Shown: positions 53,891-62,763, counted from the stretch's first letter. The stretch is DNA of 64,000 bases from Chitinophagales bacterium (GCA_041392475.1 JAWKLZ010000001.1:62001-126000); one strand, 5' to 3'. Notes: generated by a model not told the origin, from the letters alone. A program made the numbers and translations.

Positions 53891-53919
53891 TTGAAATGAG
53901 CAGCAACCTCGTACCTTTG
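53891..53919 (+). promoter_or_regulatory. Probable promoter of the MFS transporter gene
   Basis: TTG (53891) then 18 bases then TACCTTTG (53912-53919), an exact TAnnTTTG match, 22 bases before the ATG at 53942. Confidence 0.6.
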
Positions 53920-53941
53920 CAGTAAAAGTACTTTAAAAAAG

Positions 53942-55090
53942 ATGATTAAAAACAACCGAATAGCTGTTGCTACTTTTTTCTTTGTCAATGGCTTTTTATA
54001 CGCCAATTGGACGGCAAGGCTACCTGAATTACAATCGTTTTTTGGGGTAAGCAATACAGGTTTGGGTTCGTTGCTATTGGTTTCTGCAATGGGTGCATTG
54101 ATAGCGATGCCTTTTGCAGGATGGATGACCACACAATTTGGCACCAAAAGAATTACCACATTAGCTGCCCTGATTTTGTGTGCCGTAGTTCCTTTTGTGC
54201 CTATGTACGCCAACCTTTTAATTATCAGTTTTTTGTTTTTTACATTAGGCTTGGCTTCAGGCGCAATGGATGTAGCCATGAATGGACAAGCAGTTTTTGT
54301 AGAGCGAAAATGGGGAAAACCCATTATGTCGTCTTTTCACGCTATTTTCAGCATTGGAATGGCATTGGGGGCCTTTGCAGGTTCGTGGTTTGCCAATATC
54401 CATACAGACTTGACCATACATTTCTTCATTGTTGCAGGAATCGGCATCATTGCTTGTGTTGTAGCAGCCAATTATTTGGTGAAAGATACGCCGTCTTCAG
54501 CAGACCTTGCGCTTCAAAAAGAGGACAAAAGTGAAAGCAGTTTTCGATTGCCTACCAAAGCCATTTTACCCTTAGGAATCATTGCTTTTTGTGGCATGAC
54601 AGGTGAAGGCTCTATGGCAGATTGGTCGGCTATTTTTATGCACAACGAGATTGGTGAAAGTTTGGCTTTCAGTGCATTGGCATTTGGCTCATTTAGTGTG
54701 GCCATGACGATTGGGCGGATTTTTGGCGACTACTTCACCGAAAAACTCGGCAAAAGAAAACTGCTGATTTGCGACAGCCTTATAGCCATTGCAGGACTAT
54801 CCATTGCCCTGATTTTTGCAACTGCTTGGACGACTCTTTTGGGGTTCTTTTTGGTGGGTTTGGGATTGGCAACTGTTGTGCCTATCATTTACTCAGCTGC
54901 GGGAAATACGGAGGGCGTTTCGCCGAGTGTAGGAATTGCAATGGCAACAACTATTGGCTATGCAGGTTTTTTTGTAGGCCCTCCCACCATTGGTTTTTTG
55001 GCAGATGTATATGGACTTCGGATAGGCTTGTGTTTTACCTTACTGCTTTTTACGGTGATGTTTGGCTTGATTTTGAGATGGAAGGACTAA
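53942..55090 (+). CDS. MFS transporter, YbjJ/FucP-like
   Basis: A 382-residue inner-membrane transporter with about 12 hydrophobic helices. The first loop carries ANWTARLPELQSFFGVSNTG, the half-repeat motif GWMTTQFGTKRITTLAALIL stands between helices 2 and 3, and GSMADWSAIFM plus GRIFGDYFTEKLGKRKLLI mark the second half. The N-terminus (ARLPELQSFFGVSNTGLG) and the SGAMDVAMNGQAV segment are typical of the YbjJ-type MFS subgroup. The substrate is undetermined; sugars or drugs are both possible. It stands next to the xylose locus, but the intervening segment carries a reversed gene fragment, so a link to xylose is only positional. Confidence 0.88.
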   Translation: MIKNNRIAVATFFFVNGFLYANWTARLPELQSFFGVSNTGLGSLLLVSAMGALIAMPFAGWMTTQFGTKRITTLAALILCAVVPFVPMYANLLIISFLFFTLGLASGAMDVAMNGQAVFVERKWGKPIMSSFHAIFSIGMALGAFAGSWFANIHTDLTIHFFIVAGIGIIACVVAANYLVKDTPSSADLALQKEDKSESSFRLPTKAILPLGIIAFCGMTGEGSMADWSAIFMHNEIGESLAFSALAFGSFSVAMTIGRIFGDYFTEKLGKRKLLICDSLIAIAGLSIALIFATAWTTLLGFFLVGLGLATVVPIIYSAAGNTEGVSPSVGIAMATTIGYAGFFVGPPTIGFLADVYGLRIGLCFTLLLFTVMFGLILRWKD

Positions 55091-55091
55091 G

Positions 55092-55214
55092 CTAATCCTC
55101 ATAGCCCATTAACCGAAAGAGGTTTTCATCTGCGGTCAGCCAAGCATCTTTTTGGATGAGAGAATAAAAAGACAAAGCCGTTGGATTCTTTTCATTGTAT
55201 AGAATTTTTGTCAA
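55092..55214 (-). pseudogene. Reversed C-terminal gene fragment (about 40 codons)
   Basis: On the minus strand an uninterrupted 40-codon frame reads ...NEKNPTALSFYSLIQKDAWL, then TADENLFRLMGYED and stop (55094-55092). The composition is protein-like. It is closed upstream by an in-frame TGA and has no ATG, only a possible TTG start. It looks like the tail of a degraded gene. A tiny protein is possible. Family not recognised. Confidence 0.35.
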
Positions 55215-55219
55215 AAATC

Positions 55220-55258
55220 AGGTAAAAATACCTATCTTGACGTATTCTTGAAGTATTT
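55220..55258 (+). promoter_or_regulatory. Candidate operator upstream of the kinase-HTH gene
   Basis: A palindrome AGGTA-AAAA-TACCT (55220-55233) is followed by a tandem 11-base repeat, TCTTGACGTAT then TCTTGAAGTAT (55236-55257). The start codon is at 55276. A related TGACGTA tandem repeat with the same 11-base period lies upstream of xylA at 57272. Confidence 0.5.
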
Positions 55259-55275
55259 AAAACCACAACCTTCAA

Positions 55276-57249
55276 ATGTACTTAATAGGCTATGATATAG
55301 GCAGTGACACTGTCAAAGCGGCGTTGATAGATGTAAACAGCCACGAAGTAGTGGGTGTGACCCAATATCCTGAGCAAGATATGGATATTATTGCCCGTCA
55401 AAAAGGCTGGGCAGAACAGCAGCCCGAACTTTGGTGGCGCAATGTCTGCTTGGCTACTAAGAAATTATTGGCGACTTACCATATTCTTGCGGGCGATATT
55501 GAAGGGATTGGAATTGCCTATCAAATGCACGGTTTGGTATTGATAGACCGTGACCTTCAAGTGCTTCGACCAGCTATCATTTGGTGCGATAGCCGAGCGG
55601 TGTCTATTGGTTCACAAGCTTTTGTAGATATCGGAGAAGAATATTGTCTTCACAATTACCTCAACTCTCCCGGCAATTTTACGGCATCTAAATTGAAGTG
55701 GGTCAAGGACAATGAACCGACTATTTACCAAAAAATTTATAAGATTCTATTGCCAGGAGATTTTATCGCCATGAAATTGACGGGTAATGTTAGTACCACT
55801 ATTTCGGGGCTTTCAGAAGGGGTACTTTGGAACTTCAAAGAGAAAAATATTGCAGAGAAGCTACTGCAATATTTTGAAATAGACCCAGAATTGCTCCCCA
55901 ACATCTTACCTACTTTTTACGAAACGGGCAAAATCACTCCATCAGCAGCCGAACAAACAGGATTGGCAGTAGGCACTCCAGTCACTTACCGTGCGGGCGA
56001 TCAACCCAACAATGCAGTGTCTTTGAATGTCTTGCAAGGTGGTGAAGTGGCTGCTATTAGTGGTACTTCGGGAGTAGTGTATGGGATTGTTGACCAACCT
56101 TTATACGATGCACAATCCAGAGTCAATGCTTTTGCTCATGTCAATTATGAAAACAATTTTGATAGAATCGGAGTGCTGCTTTGTATCAATGGGGCGGGAA
56201 TGCAATACAGTTGGGTGAAGCATCAAATAGCAAGAGGACAAACGACTTATGCCGATATGGAACGCATGGTGTCGAGTGTGCCAGTAGGTTCAGAGGGTAT
56301 TTGTATTCTGCCTTTTGGGAATGGTGCAGAACGGATTTTCAACAACCGCAACCTTGAATCCCATATCTATAACCTCGAATTCAATCGGCATACACGAGCA
56401 CACGTTTACCGAGCATCTTTAGAAGGTATTGCTTTCACCTTTGTTTATGGAATCAATATGCTCAAAGAATTGGGTTTGGAAGTTGATGTCATTCGAGTTG
56501 GCAATGACAACATGTTTCAGTCTTCGGTTTTTTCTTCCACCATTGCCACACTTTTGGGGACACCGATTGAAGTAGTTGATACCAACGGTGCAATCGGAGC
56601 AGCGAGGGCTTCGGGTGTTGGTAGTGGCACTTATGCTTCTTTGCAAGAAGCATTGAAGAGTATCAAAGCAAGCAAAATATATGAACCCAATTTGAATTAT
56701 GCAAGTTGCTCACAGGCTTACAATTTTTGGTTTGCTTCGCTAAATAAAGTATTGAATGGACTGGGAAGTGGTGCCGCTTTTACAAAGGATTTGAAACTTC
56801 AAAATGACAACTTGAAGAAAGAACTCAATAGCAAAAATAAAGTTTTGTCAACCCAATCCCTTCAATTGGAGTCACAAATAAAACTGATTGACGAATTGGA
56901 AGATGCTCTAAGGGGGTTGAAAAAAGAAGTGAAGTCTATTGAAGTCCGAAAAAAGGTCAATGCTTTGATTCACCATATTTCTAACAATAAAGCAGATTCT
57001 AGCACTATTGAAGAATACGCCAACTTACTCAACAACGATTTTATTCAACGCCTCAAAGTACAGTTTCCGCAACTGTCTTTTGAAGAATTGAAGATGAGTT
57101 TACTCCTGCAAATGAAGCTTTCTACCAAAGAAATCGCCTCTCGGTTGAATCTTTCTACCAGAGGTGCAGAAACCAAAAGATACCGCCTGAGGAAAAAATT
57201 TGACTTAGATAAACGAGGTAGTTTTGATGAATTTTTTAGGCAGATTTGA
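55276..57249 (+). CDS. Xylulokinase-like FGGY kinase fused to coiled coil and LuxR/GerE-like HTH
   Basis: A 657-residue protein. Residues 1 to about 494 are a complete FGGY kinase close to the stand-alone XylB at 61188: phosphate-1 loop GYDIGSDTVKAALID, substrate block YQMHGLVLID and IIWCDSRAV, the catalytic Asp242 in YRAGDQPNNA, then ISGTSGVVYG and ILPFGNGAER. After a linker, a coiled coil (about 505-560) is followed by an HTH of the kind found in Bacteroidota sensor proteins: FPQLSFEELKMSLLLQMKLS, TKEIASRLNLSTRGAETKRY, RLRKKFDL (about 595-650). A kinase plus DNA-binding domain suggests a xylulose- or xylose-sensing transcription factor, catalytically active or not. It heads the xyl locus. 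The phosphate loop has GSDT where XylB has GSSS. Confidence 0.88.
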   Translation: MYLIGYDIGSDTVKAALIDVNSHEVVGVTQYPEQDMDIIARQKGWAEQQPELWWRNVCLATKKLLATYHILAGDIEGIGIAYQMHGLVLIDRDLQVLRPAIIWCDSRAVSIGSQAFVDIGEEYCLHNYLNSPGNFTASKLKWVKDNEPTIYQKIYKILLPGDFIAMKLTGNVSTTISGLSEGVLWNFKEKNIAEKLLQYFEIDPELLPNILPTFYETGKITPSAAEQTGLAVGTPVTYRAGDQPNNAVSLNVLQGGEVAAISGTSGVVYGIVDQPLYDAQSRVNAFAHVNYENNFDRIGVLLCINGAGMQYSWVKHQIARGQTTYADMERMVSSVPVGSEGICILPFGNGAERIFNNRNLESHIYNLEFNRHTRAHVYRASLEGIAFTFVYGINMLKELGLEVDVIRVGNDNMFQSSVFSSTIATLLGTPIEVVDTNGAIGAARASGVGSGTYASLQEALKSIKASKIYEPNLNYASCSQAYNFWFASLNKVLNGLGSGAAFTKDLKLQNDNLKKELNSKNKVLSTQSLQLESQIKLIDELEDALRGLKKEVKSIEVRKKVNALIHHISNNKADSSTIEEYANLLNNDFIQRLKVQFPQLSFEELKMSLLLQMKLSTKEIASRLNLSTRGAETKRYRLRKKFDLDKRGSFDEFFRQI

Positions 57250-57561
57250 AGAAATAATAGTCAGATATGTTTGACGTAATACTGACGTATTTGTAGAAGT
57301 GTTTTTGGAGTAGCCTCAAATTCGGAAAAACACATTTATCTTATTTTCTTTGTGAAAAGCTAAAAATAAAAAAATCATCGAAGATTTTGGGGATAGGAGA
57401 CGTTTGACGTTTATCCTAAAAATATGGAGGGCTTGAAGGTTAGTTTTTGTTAAAACTATTGGTTTGAATAAAATTATAATACACAAAACTTTTAAGAAAG
57501 AACAAACAATAGGAAAGCACCTACTAAAAAACAATAATATTAATTATCAAAAAATATAAAT
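57250..57561 (+). promoter_or_regulatory. xylA upstream region with tandem TGACGTA repeats
   Basis: This 312-base gap begins with TGACGTAATAC-TGACGTATTTG (57272-57293), two copies exactly 11 bases apart, just 22 bases after the fusion gene. A further GACGTTTGACGTTT lies at 57399-57412 within a GGATA...TATCC frame. The last 140 bases before xylA are AT-rich and probably hold the promoter. The repeats match the candidate operator upstream of the kinase-HTH gene. Confidence 0.5.
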
Positions 57562-58896
57562 ATGAGTTTACATTTGACCCTTGGAGAGAAAGAATATTTT
57601 CCCAATATCGGCAAAATCGCTTTTGAAGGAAAAAAATCAGACAATCCGCTTGCCTTCAAATATTATGATGAAAATCAAGTAGTAGCGGGGAAAACGATGA
57701 AGGAACACTTCAAGTTTGCGGTAGCTTATTGGCATACACTCTGTAATGTGGGAGGTGACCCATTTGGTCCTGGAACAAAATTGTTTCCGTGGCTAACGGC
57801 AAATGACCCGATTCAGCAAGCAAAAGAAAAAATGGATGCTGCTTTTGAAATTATAACCAAGTTGGGGATTCCTTACTATTGTTTCCACGATGTAGATTTG
57901 ATAGATGAGCCAGATAGTTTGAGTGAATTTCAAAGCAGGTTGGAAACCATCACGGACTATGCCAAAGAAAAACAAGCAACTTCGGGGGTGAAATTATTGT
58001 GGGGAACGGCAAACCTATTTTCCAATCCTCGTTATATGAACGGGGCTGCAACGAATCCCGATTTTCACACTTTAGCGTATGCAGGAGCGCAAGTCAAAAA
58101 TGCACTGGATGCGACCATCAAATTGGGTGGTGAAAACTATGTATTTTGGGGAGGACGAGAAGGTTATATGTCCCTATTGAATACGGATATGAAGCGAGAA
58201 TTGGATCATTTGGCTACTTTTTTACATGCTTCCAAAGACTATGCACGCAAAAATGGCTTCACAGGTACTTTTTTCATCGAACCCAAACCGATGGAGCCTT
58301 CTAAACATCAATACGATTTTGACGCTGCAACTTGTATTGCCTTTCTACGTGAGTACGATTTGATGGCGGACTTCAAATTAAACATTGAAGTAAATCACGC
58401 TACTTTGGCACAACATACTTTCCAACACGAACTGCAAGTGTCTGCAAATGCAGGACTTTTGGGTAGTATGGATGCGAATAGAGGTGACTATCAAAATGGT
58501 TGGGATACGGATCAATTTCCAAACAATGTGATGGAATTGACCGAAGCCATGTTGGTTGTTTTGGAGTCGGGTGGGCTGCAAGGTGGAGGCGTGAATTTTG
58601 ATGCCAAAACCCGCCGAAATTCTACCGATTTGGAAGATATTTTCTATGCACACATTGGTGGAATGGATTGTTTTGCAAGGGCTCTATTGGCAGCAGACGA
58701 TATTCTTCAAAACTCTCCTTACCGAAAAATGCGGGCGAATCGCTATGCTTCTTTTGATAGCGGCAATGGAAAAGCCTTTGAAAATGGAGAATTGAGTTTG
58801 GAAGATTTGGCCACGATTGCTGCACGACACGGTGAACCTACTCAAATTAGTGGCCGCCAAGAATTGTACGAAAATATTGTGAATCAGTATGTTTGA
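57562..58896 (+). CDS. xylA: D-xylose isomerase
   Basis: A 444-residue class II xylose isomerase, which converts D-xylose to D-xylulose using two divalent metals. Signature blocks are present: PYYCFHDVDLIDE (catalytic His and Asp), NYVFWGGREGY, TGTFFIEPKPMEPSKHQYDF (metal-site Glu and the KHQ block), KLNIEVNHATLAQHTFQHEL, LGSMDANRGDYQNGWDTDQF and GGVNFDAKTRRNS. The length and order match the family exactly, with no substitution in the residues I could identify. It lies between the kinase-HTH fusion and a sodium/sugar symporter on the same strand, in long-spaced genes rather than a tight operon, so each may have its own promoter. Confidence 0.97.
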   Translation: MSLHLTLGEKEYFPNIGKIAFEGKKSDNPLAFKYYDENQVVAGKTMKEHFKFAVAYWHTLCNVGGDPFGPGTKLFPWLTANDPIQQAKEKMDAAFEIITKLGIPYYCFHDVDLIDEPDSLSEFQSRLETITDYAKEKQATSGVKLLWGTANLFSNPRYMNGAATNPDFHTLAYAGAQVKNALDATIKLGGENYVFWGGREGYMSLLNTDMKRELDHLATFLHASKDYARKNGFTGTFFIEPKPMEPSKHQYDFDAATCIAFLREYDLMADFKLNIEVNHATLAQHTFQHELQVSANAGLLGSMDANRGDYQNGWDTDQFPNNVMELTEAMLVVLESGGLQGGGVNFDAKTRRNSTDLEDIFYAHIGGMDCFARALLAADDILQNSPYRKMRANRYASFDSGNGKAFENGELSLEDLATIAARHGEPTQISGRQELYENIVNQYV

Positions 58897-59275
58897 TAGC
58901 TGATGGAAAGATTTTTAAATATAGATTAGGACATCAATAACGAGAGTGGTATTTTTTTCCGAAAAATGCGTTGTGGTTTTAGCAAGTCCATTAGGACTTG
59001 AATATTTGTAGAAAAATGCAGGAAGTAATTACAGAACTGCATTCCTTCGGAACAGGTCTGAGTTCAACCCAATTAATTTGAGACGATATTACTGAGGTTC
59101 AACTCCTAATGGAGTTGTTACAAACTTTAAATTAATTTTCCACAAATATTTTACTTCTATGGAGTAATAGCACTTGAAAACTGCAGTCTGCCCTGATGAA
59201 ATGAATTAGGGAGTTAAATCTTGAATACCCCCTGTTATTGATAAAACTCATCATTCAAAATTACAAATAAACACT
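58897..59275. repeat. Intergenic palindromes between xylA and the symporter gene
   Basis: This 379-base gap holds CAAGTCC-ATTA-GGACTTG (58983-59000), CAACTCC-TAAT-GGAGTTG (59100-59117) and a short TTCC-TTC-GGAA (59042-59052). The two long ones have complementary loops. They resemble the palindrome clusters at 1744-1880 and 42816-42924. No gene is supported here. Confidence 0.7.
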
Positions 59276-60889
59276 ATGGAACAAACTTTACATTGGTTAG
59301 ATTGGCTCGTATTGGGTGCTTATTTTGCCGTACTGCTCGGCATTGCCGTATGGGTCATCATGAAAAGAGAAGACAACACGGAGGATTATTTTTTGGCAGG
59401 CCGTAATATTGGCTGGTTCATCATCGGTACCTCTATTTTCGCCTCCAATATTGGCTCTGAGCATGTTGTAGGGCTTGCGGGAACGGCTTTTGAAAGTGGA
59501 ATGCCAATGGCTCATTATGAGCTTCACGCTTGGATTGTGTTGCTTTTGGGTTGGGTATTTCTTCCTTTTTATGCGAGAAGTGGCGTGTTTACCATGCCCG
59601 AATTTCTCGAAAAACGCTACAATGCACAAACCCGATGGTTTTTGTCCATCATCTCTTTGATAGGTTATGTGCTCACCAAAGTTTCGGTGACGGTGTATGC
59701 TGGAGGGATGGTTATCTCCGCAGTTTTTGGGGTAGAATTTTGGACGGGAGCATTGATAACGGTTGTCATTACAGGTCTTTACACCATTTTAGGTGGAATG
59801 AGAGCAGTGGTTTATACAGAAGCATTGCAAGCTGTTGTGCTGATAATTGGTTCTCTTTTGGTCACTTATTTGGGTTTAGCAGAAGTGGGCGGCTGGAGTG
59901 GATTGAGAGAAGCCGTGGGCAGCAATCACTTCGATATGTGGCGACCTGCAAGCGACCCCGATTTTCCGTGGACAGGATTGGTTTTTGGCGGTACAATTGT
60001 GGGGATATGGTATTGGTGTACAGACCAATACATCGTGCAACGTACTTTGACCGCTCGCAACTTGACCGAAGGAAGAAGAGGAGCAATCTTTGGTGCTTAC
60101 CTCAAAATACTCCCCATTTTCATCTTTATGGTGCCAGGAATGGTCGCTTATGCACTGGTTCAAAAAGGACAGTTGGAGTTGGCCTCTTCTGACCAAGCCT
60201 TACCTGCTTTGATGAAACATTTGTTGCCTGCCGGTGTGCGTGGATTGGTCGTTGGAGGTTTGTTAGCAGCCTTGATGAGTTCACTGGCCTCGGTCTTCAA
60301 TTCTTGCTCAACTTTGTTTACGATTGACATTTACAAAAAAATCCGACCCAATACACCTGAAAAACAATTGGTGCGTATTGGTCAGATTGCAACGGCTGTG
60401 GTAGTGGTATTGGGAATAGCATGGATTCCTGTGATGCAGCGCATTTCTGGCGTTTTGTACCAGTATCTACAAAGCGTTCAGTCCTACATTGCGCCTCCAA
60501 TTACGGCTGTTTTCTTGCTCGGTATTTTCTTCAAACGCATCAATGCACAAGGAGCAATGGCGACTTTGGTTGGTGGATTTTTTATCGGAGCACTTCGGTT
60601 GATTTTGGAGTTGAACAAGGATTCTCTCACTGGATTTGCCCACTCTTTCGCAACCGTCAATTTTATGCACTTTGCAGTATTCATGTTTATTGCTTGTGCG
60701 ATGATTTTGATTACGGTGAGTTTATTGACCGAAAAACCTTCTGAAGAACAGCTGCGTGGATTGACCTTTGCGACCATTACGCCCGAACAAAAAGCAGCGA
60801 ATTCGGCTAGCTACAACAAATGGGATATCGTTGCTTCTGTGGTCATTGTATTGATTGTAGGAAGTGTATTGGCGTATTTTACAGGGTGA
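59276..60889 (+). CDS. Sodium:solute symporter (SGLT-like), probably for xylose
   Basis: A 537-residue SSS-family transporter with about 14 transmembrane helices. The N-terminus carries the family's EDYFLAGRNIGWFIIG and ASNIGSEHVVGLAGTAFESG blocks (sodium and sugar site region). The central YTILGGMRAVVYTEALQAVV and WYWCTDQYIVQRTLTARNLT motifs are typical of sodium/glucose-type members such as vSGLT. Loop 6-7 and the later LMSSLASVFNSCSTLFTIDI segment are also in place. The position between xylA and xylB makes D-xylose a likely substrate, though the sequence itself does not separate it from glucose or galactose. An 18-bp inverted repeat follows. Confidence 0.93.
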   Translation: MEQTLHWLDWLVLGAYFAVLLGIAVWVIMKREDNTEDYFLAGRNIGWFIIGTSIFASNIGSEHVVGLAGTAFESGMPMAHYELHAWIVLLLGWVFLPFYARSGVFTMPEFLEKRYNAQTRWFLSIISLIGYVLTKVSVTVYAGGMVISAVFGVEFWTGALITVVITGLYTILGGMRAVVYTEALQAVVLIIGSLLVTYLGLAEVGGWSGLREAVGSNHFDMWRPASDPDFPWTGLVFGGTIVGIWYWCTDQYIVQRTLTARNLTEGRRGAIFGAYLKILPIFIFMVPGMVAYALVQKGQLELASSDQALPALMKHLLPAGVRGLVVGGLLAALMSSLASVFNSCSTLFTIDIYKKIRPNTPEKQLVRIGQIATAVVVVLGIAWIPVMQRISGVLYQYLQSVQSYIAPPITAVFLLGIFFKRINAQGAMATLVGGFFIGALRLILELNKDSLTGFAHSFATVNFMHFAVFMFIACAMILITVSLLTEKPSEEQLRGLTFATITPEQKAANSASYNKWDIVASVVIVLIVGSVLAYFTG

Positions 60890-60902
60890 TGATATGTAGT
60901 GA

Positions 60903-60971
60903 AATTGTAAGACGATGTGACGGTGACTTAGATTTATCTCTTCAATCCTATAATCACACCGTCTTACAATT
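60903..60971. repeat. Large hairpin after the symporter gene
   Basis: AATTGTAAGACGATGTGA (60903-60920) is complementary to 60954-60971 with one mismatch in 18. The loop is 33 bases and there is no T-run, so a standard terminator is uncertain. It lies 14 bases after the stop. The remaining gap to 61187 is AT-rich and contains no clear TGACGTA copy. Confidence 0.65.
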
Positions 60972-61187
60972 ATGATTCTTCATAGAAAAGGTTAGTTATA
61001 AACTTTTGAAGTTTTTTTTTCTGAAAGATAGGATTTATTTCGCTCTCTTTCAATTTTTTAGCATTAAACTTAAAAGGTCTTTCACTCCTTACCAACCAAA
61101 TTTTTAAAGAACCAGAATTATTTATAAAATCAACTTATTACTTCAATCGGATAAGTTTGAGCCTACTTAAAAAAACAATCAATAAAT

Positions 61188-62672
61188 ATGTATTTGCTTG
61201 GTTACGATATAGGTAGTTCTTCAATAAAAGCTGCTTTGGTGGATGCTGCAAGCGGCAAAGCTCTTGCAGTGGTGCAATATCCCGAAATGGAGATGAAAAT
61301 TATTGCAGAACAAACAGGGTGGGCTGAACAAGCACCCGAAACTTGGTGGGAAAATGTATGTGTGGCAACTCAAAAACTGCTACATCAAACAGGAATATCT
61401 TCCAATAATATTCAAAGCATTGGTATTTCCTACCAAATGCACGGTTTGGTGTTGGTGGACAAAAATCAAAAAGTGCTGCGCCCTTCGATTATTTGGTGTG
61501 ATAGCCGAGCCGTTGAGGTTGGCAATGAAGCTTTTGAAGCGATTGGTCAAGAGAAAAGTTTGAAGCATCATCTCAATTCTCCTGGCAATTTCACCGCCTC
61601 CAAATTGAAGTGGGTCAAAGAAAATGAACCAGATATTTATGCTCAAATGGACAAAATGATGTTGCCTGGCGACTACATTGCCATGAAATTAACAGGTGAA
61701 ACTTGCACCACGATTTCGGGACTTTCGGAGGGTATTTTGTGGGACTTCAAAGAGAATGAAGTTGCCAAATTGGTCTTGGAGGAATATGGTTTGGATGAAA
61801 AAATGATTCCTGAAATTCGCCCAACTTTTTCTATTCAAGGAAAAATGACCCCTGCTGCTGCGACTGCAACGGGTTTGGTCCAAGGAATTCCTGTCACCTA
61901 TCGAGCAGGTGACCAACCCAATAATGCGCTTTCGCTCAATGTCTTGAAAACGGGGGAAGTGGCTGCAACGGGAGGTACTTCGGGGGTGGTCTATGGCGTG
62001 GTCGACAAACCTGTGTATGACCTTCAATCTCGGGTGAATGGTTTTGCCCATGTCAATTATACCAAAGAAAAAACGCAAATCGGGATTTTGCTGTGCATCA
62101 ATGGAGCTGGGATTCAGTATGCCTGGATGCGGCAACATGCGGCTAAATCGAATATTTCTTATCCCGAAATGGAGGAATTGGCAACGATTATACCGATTGG
62201 GAGTGATGGTTTGTCCATTTTACCTTTTGGAAATGGGGCAGAAAGGATGCTAAACAATGCGAATATAGGCTCGCATATCTGTAACCTGCAATTGAACCAA
62301 CATGGTCAAGCGCATTTGTATCGGGCTGCTTTGGAGGGCATTGCTTTTTCGTTTGTGTATGGCATTGAGATTTTGAAGGAAATGGGCTTGGATTTGAGTA
62401 TCATGCGTGTTGGAAACGACAATTTGTTTCAATCTTCGATTTTTGCCCATACGATTGCGACTTTGGTGGACAGCCAAATTGATGTGGTCGAAACAACGGG
62501 TGCGGTCGGGGCTGCAAAGGCTTCGGGTGTGGCAAGTGGGGTGTATGCTTCTTTGGAAGAAGCATTGAAGGAGGTGACGGTTTTGAGGTCTTATTTGCCG
62601 CAAAAGAATGATAGAGAGGCATATCGAGTGGCTTATGTGAGGTGGAAGGGGTGTTTGGAGAAGGTGATGTAA
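61188..62672 (+). CDS. xylB: Xylulokinase
   Basis: A 494-residue FGGY-family kinase that phosphorylates D-xylulose to xylulose 5-phosphate for the pentose-phosphate pathway. The phosphate-1 loop is GYDIGSSSIKAALVD, the substrate blocks are YQMHGLVLVD and IIWCDSRAV, and the catalytic base is Asp242 in AGDQPNNALSLN. The ATP-site motif is TGGTSGVVYGV. It is a paralogue of the N-terminal part of the 55276 fusion over its whole length, by eye identical at well over half the positions. It lacks any C-terminal extension and ends at EKVM. It is presumably the housekeeping enzyme, leaving the fused copy free for regulation. Confidence 0.95.
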   Translation: MYLLGYDIGSSSIKAALVDAASGKALAVVQYPEMEMKIIAEQTGWAEQAPETWWENVCVATQKLLHQTGISSNNIQSIGISYQMHGLVLVDKNQKVLRPSIIWCDSRAVEVGNEAFEAIGQEKSLKHHLNSPGNFTASKLKWVKENEPDIYAQMDKMMLPGDYIAMKLTGETCTTISGLSEGILWDFKENEVAKLVLEEYGLDEKMIPEIRPTFSIQGKMTPAAATATGLVQGIPVTYRAGDQPNNALSLNVLKTGEVAATGGTSGVVYGVVDKPVYDLQSRVNGFAHVNYTKEKTQIGILLCINGAGIQYAWMRQHAAKSNISYPEMEELATIIPIGSDGLSILPFGNGAERMLNNANIGSHICNLQLNQHGQAHLYRAALEGIAFSFVYGIEILKEMGLDLSIMRVGNDNLFQSSIFAHTIATLVDSQIDVVETTGAVGAAKASGVASGVYASLEEALKEVTVLRSYLPQKNDREAYRVAYVRWKGCLEKVM

Positions 62673-62763
62673 GTTCTACCTCACATAAAAGCATGATGGA
62701 AAATGAAAATAAAATCTTATTTTACATTTTATCTCTTGCATTCAAATCAAAATATAAACAACA

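Noticed and set aside
57316..57534. 72-codon minus-strand frame in the xylA upstream region
   Set aside because: AT-rich region with poor protein composition; better explained as regulatory DNA with TGACGTA repeats.
60903..60971. tRNA or structured RNA gene in the symporter-xylB gap
   Set aside because: The inverted repeat has a 33-base loop with no cloverleaf or anticodon arm; left as a plain hairpin.
61689..62138. 149-codon minus-strand frame in xylB
   Set aside because: Antisense shadow of a highly conserved kinase gene.
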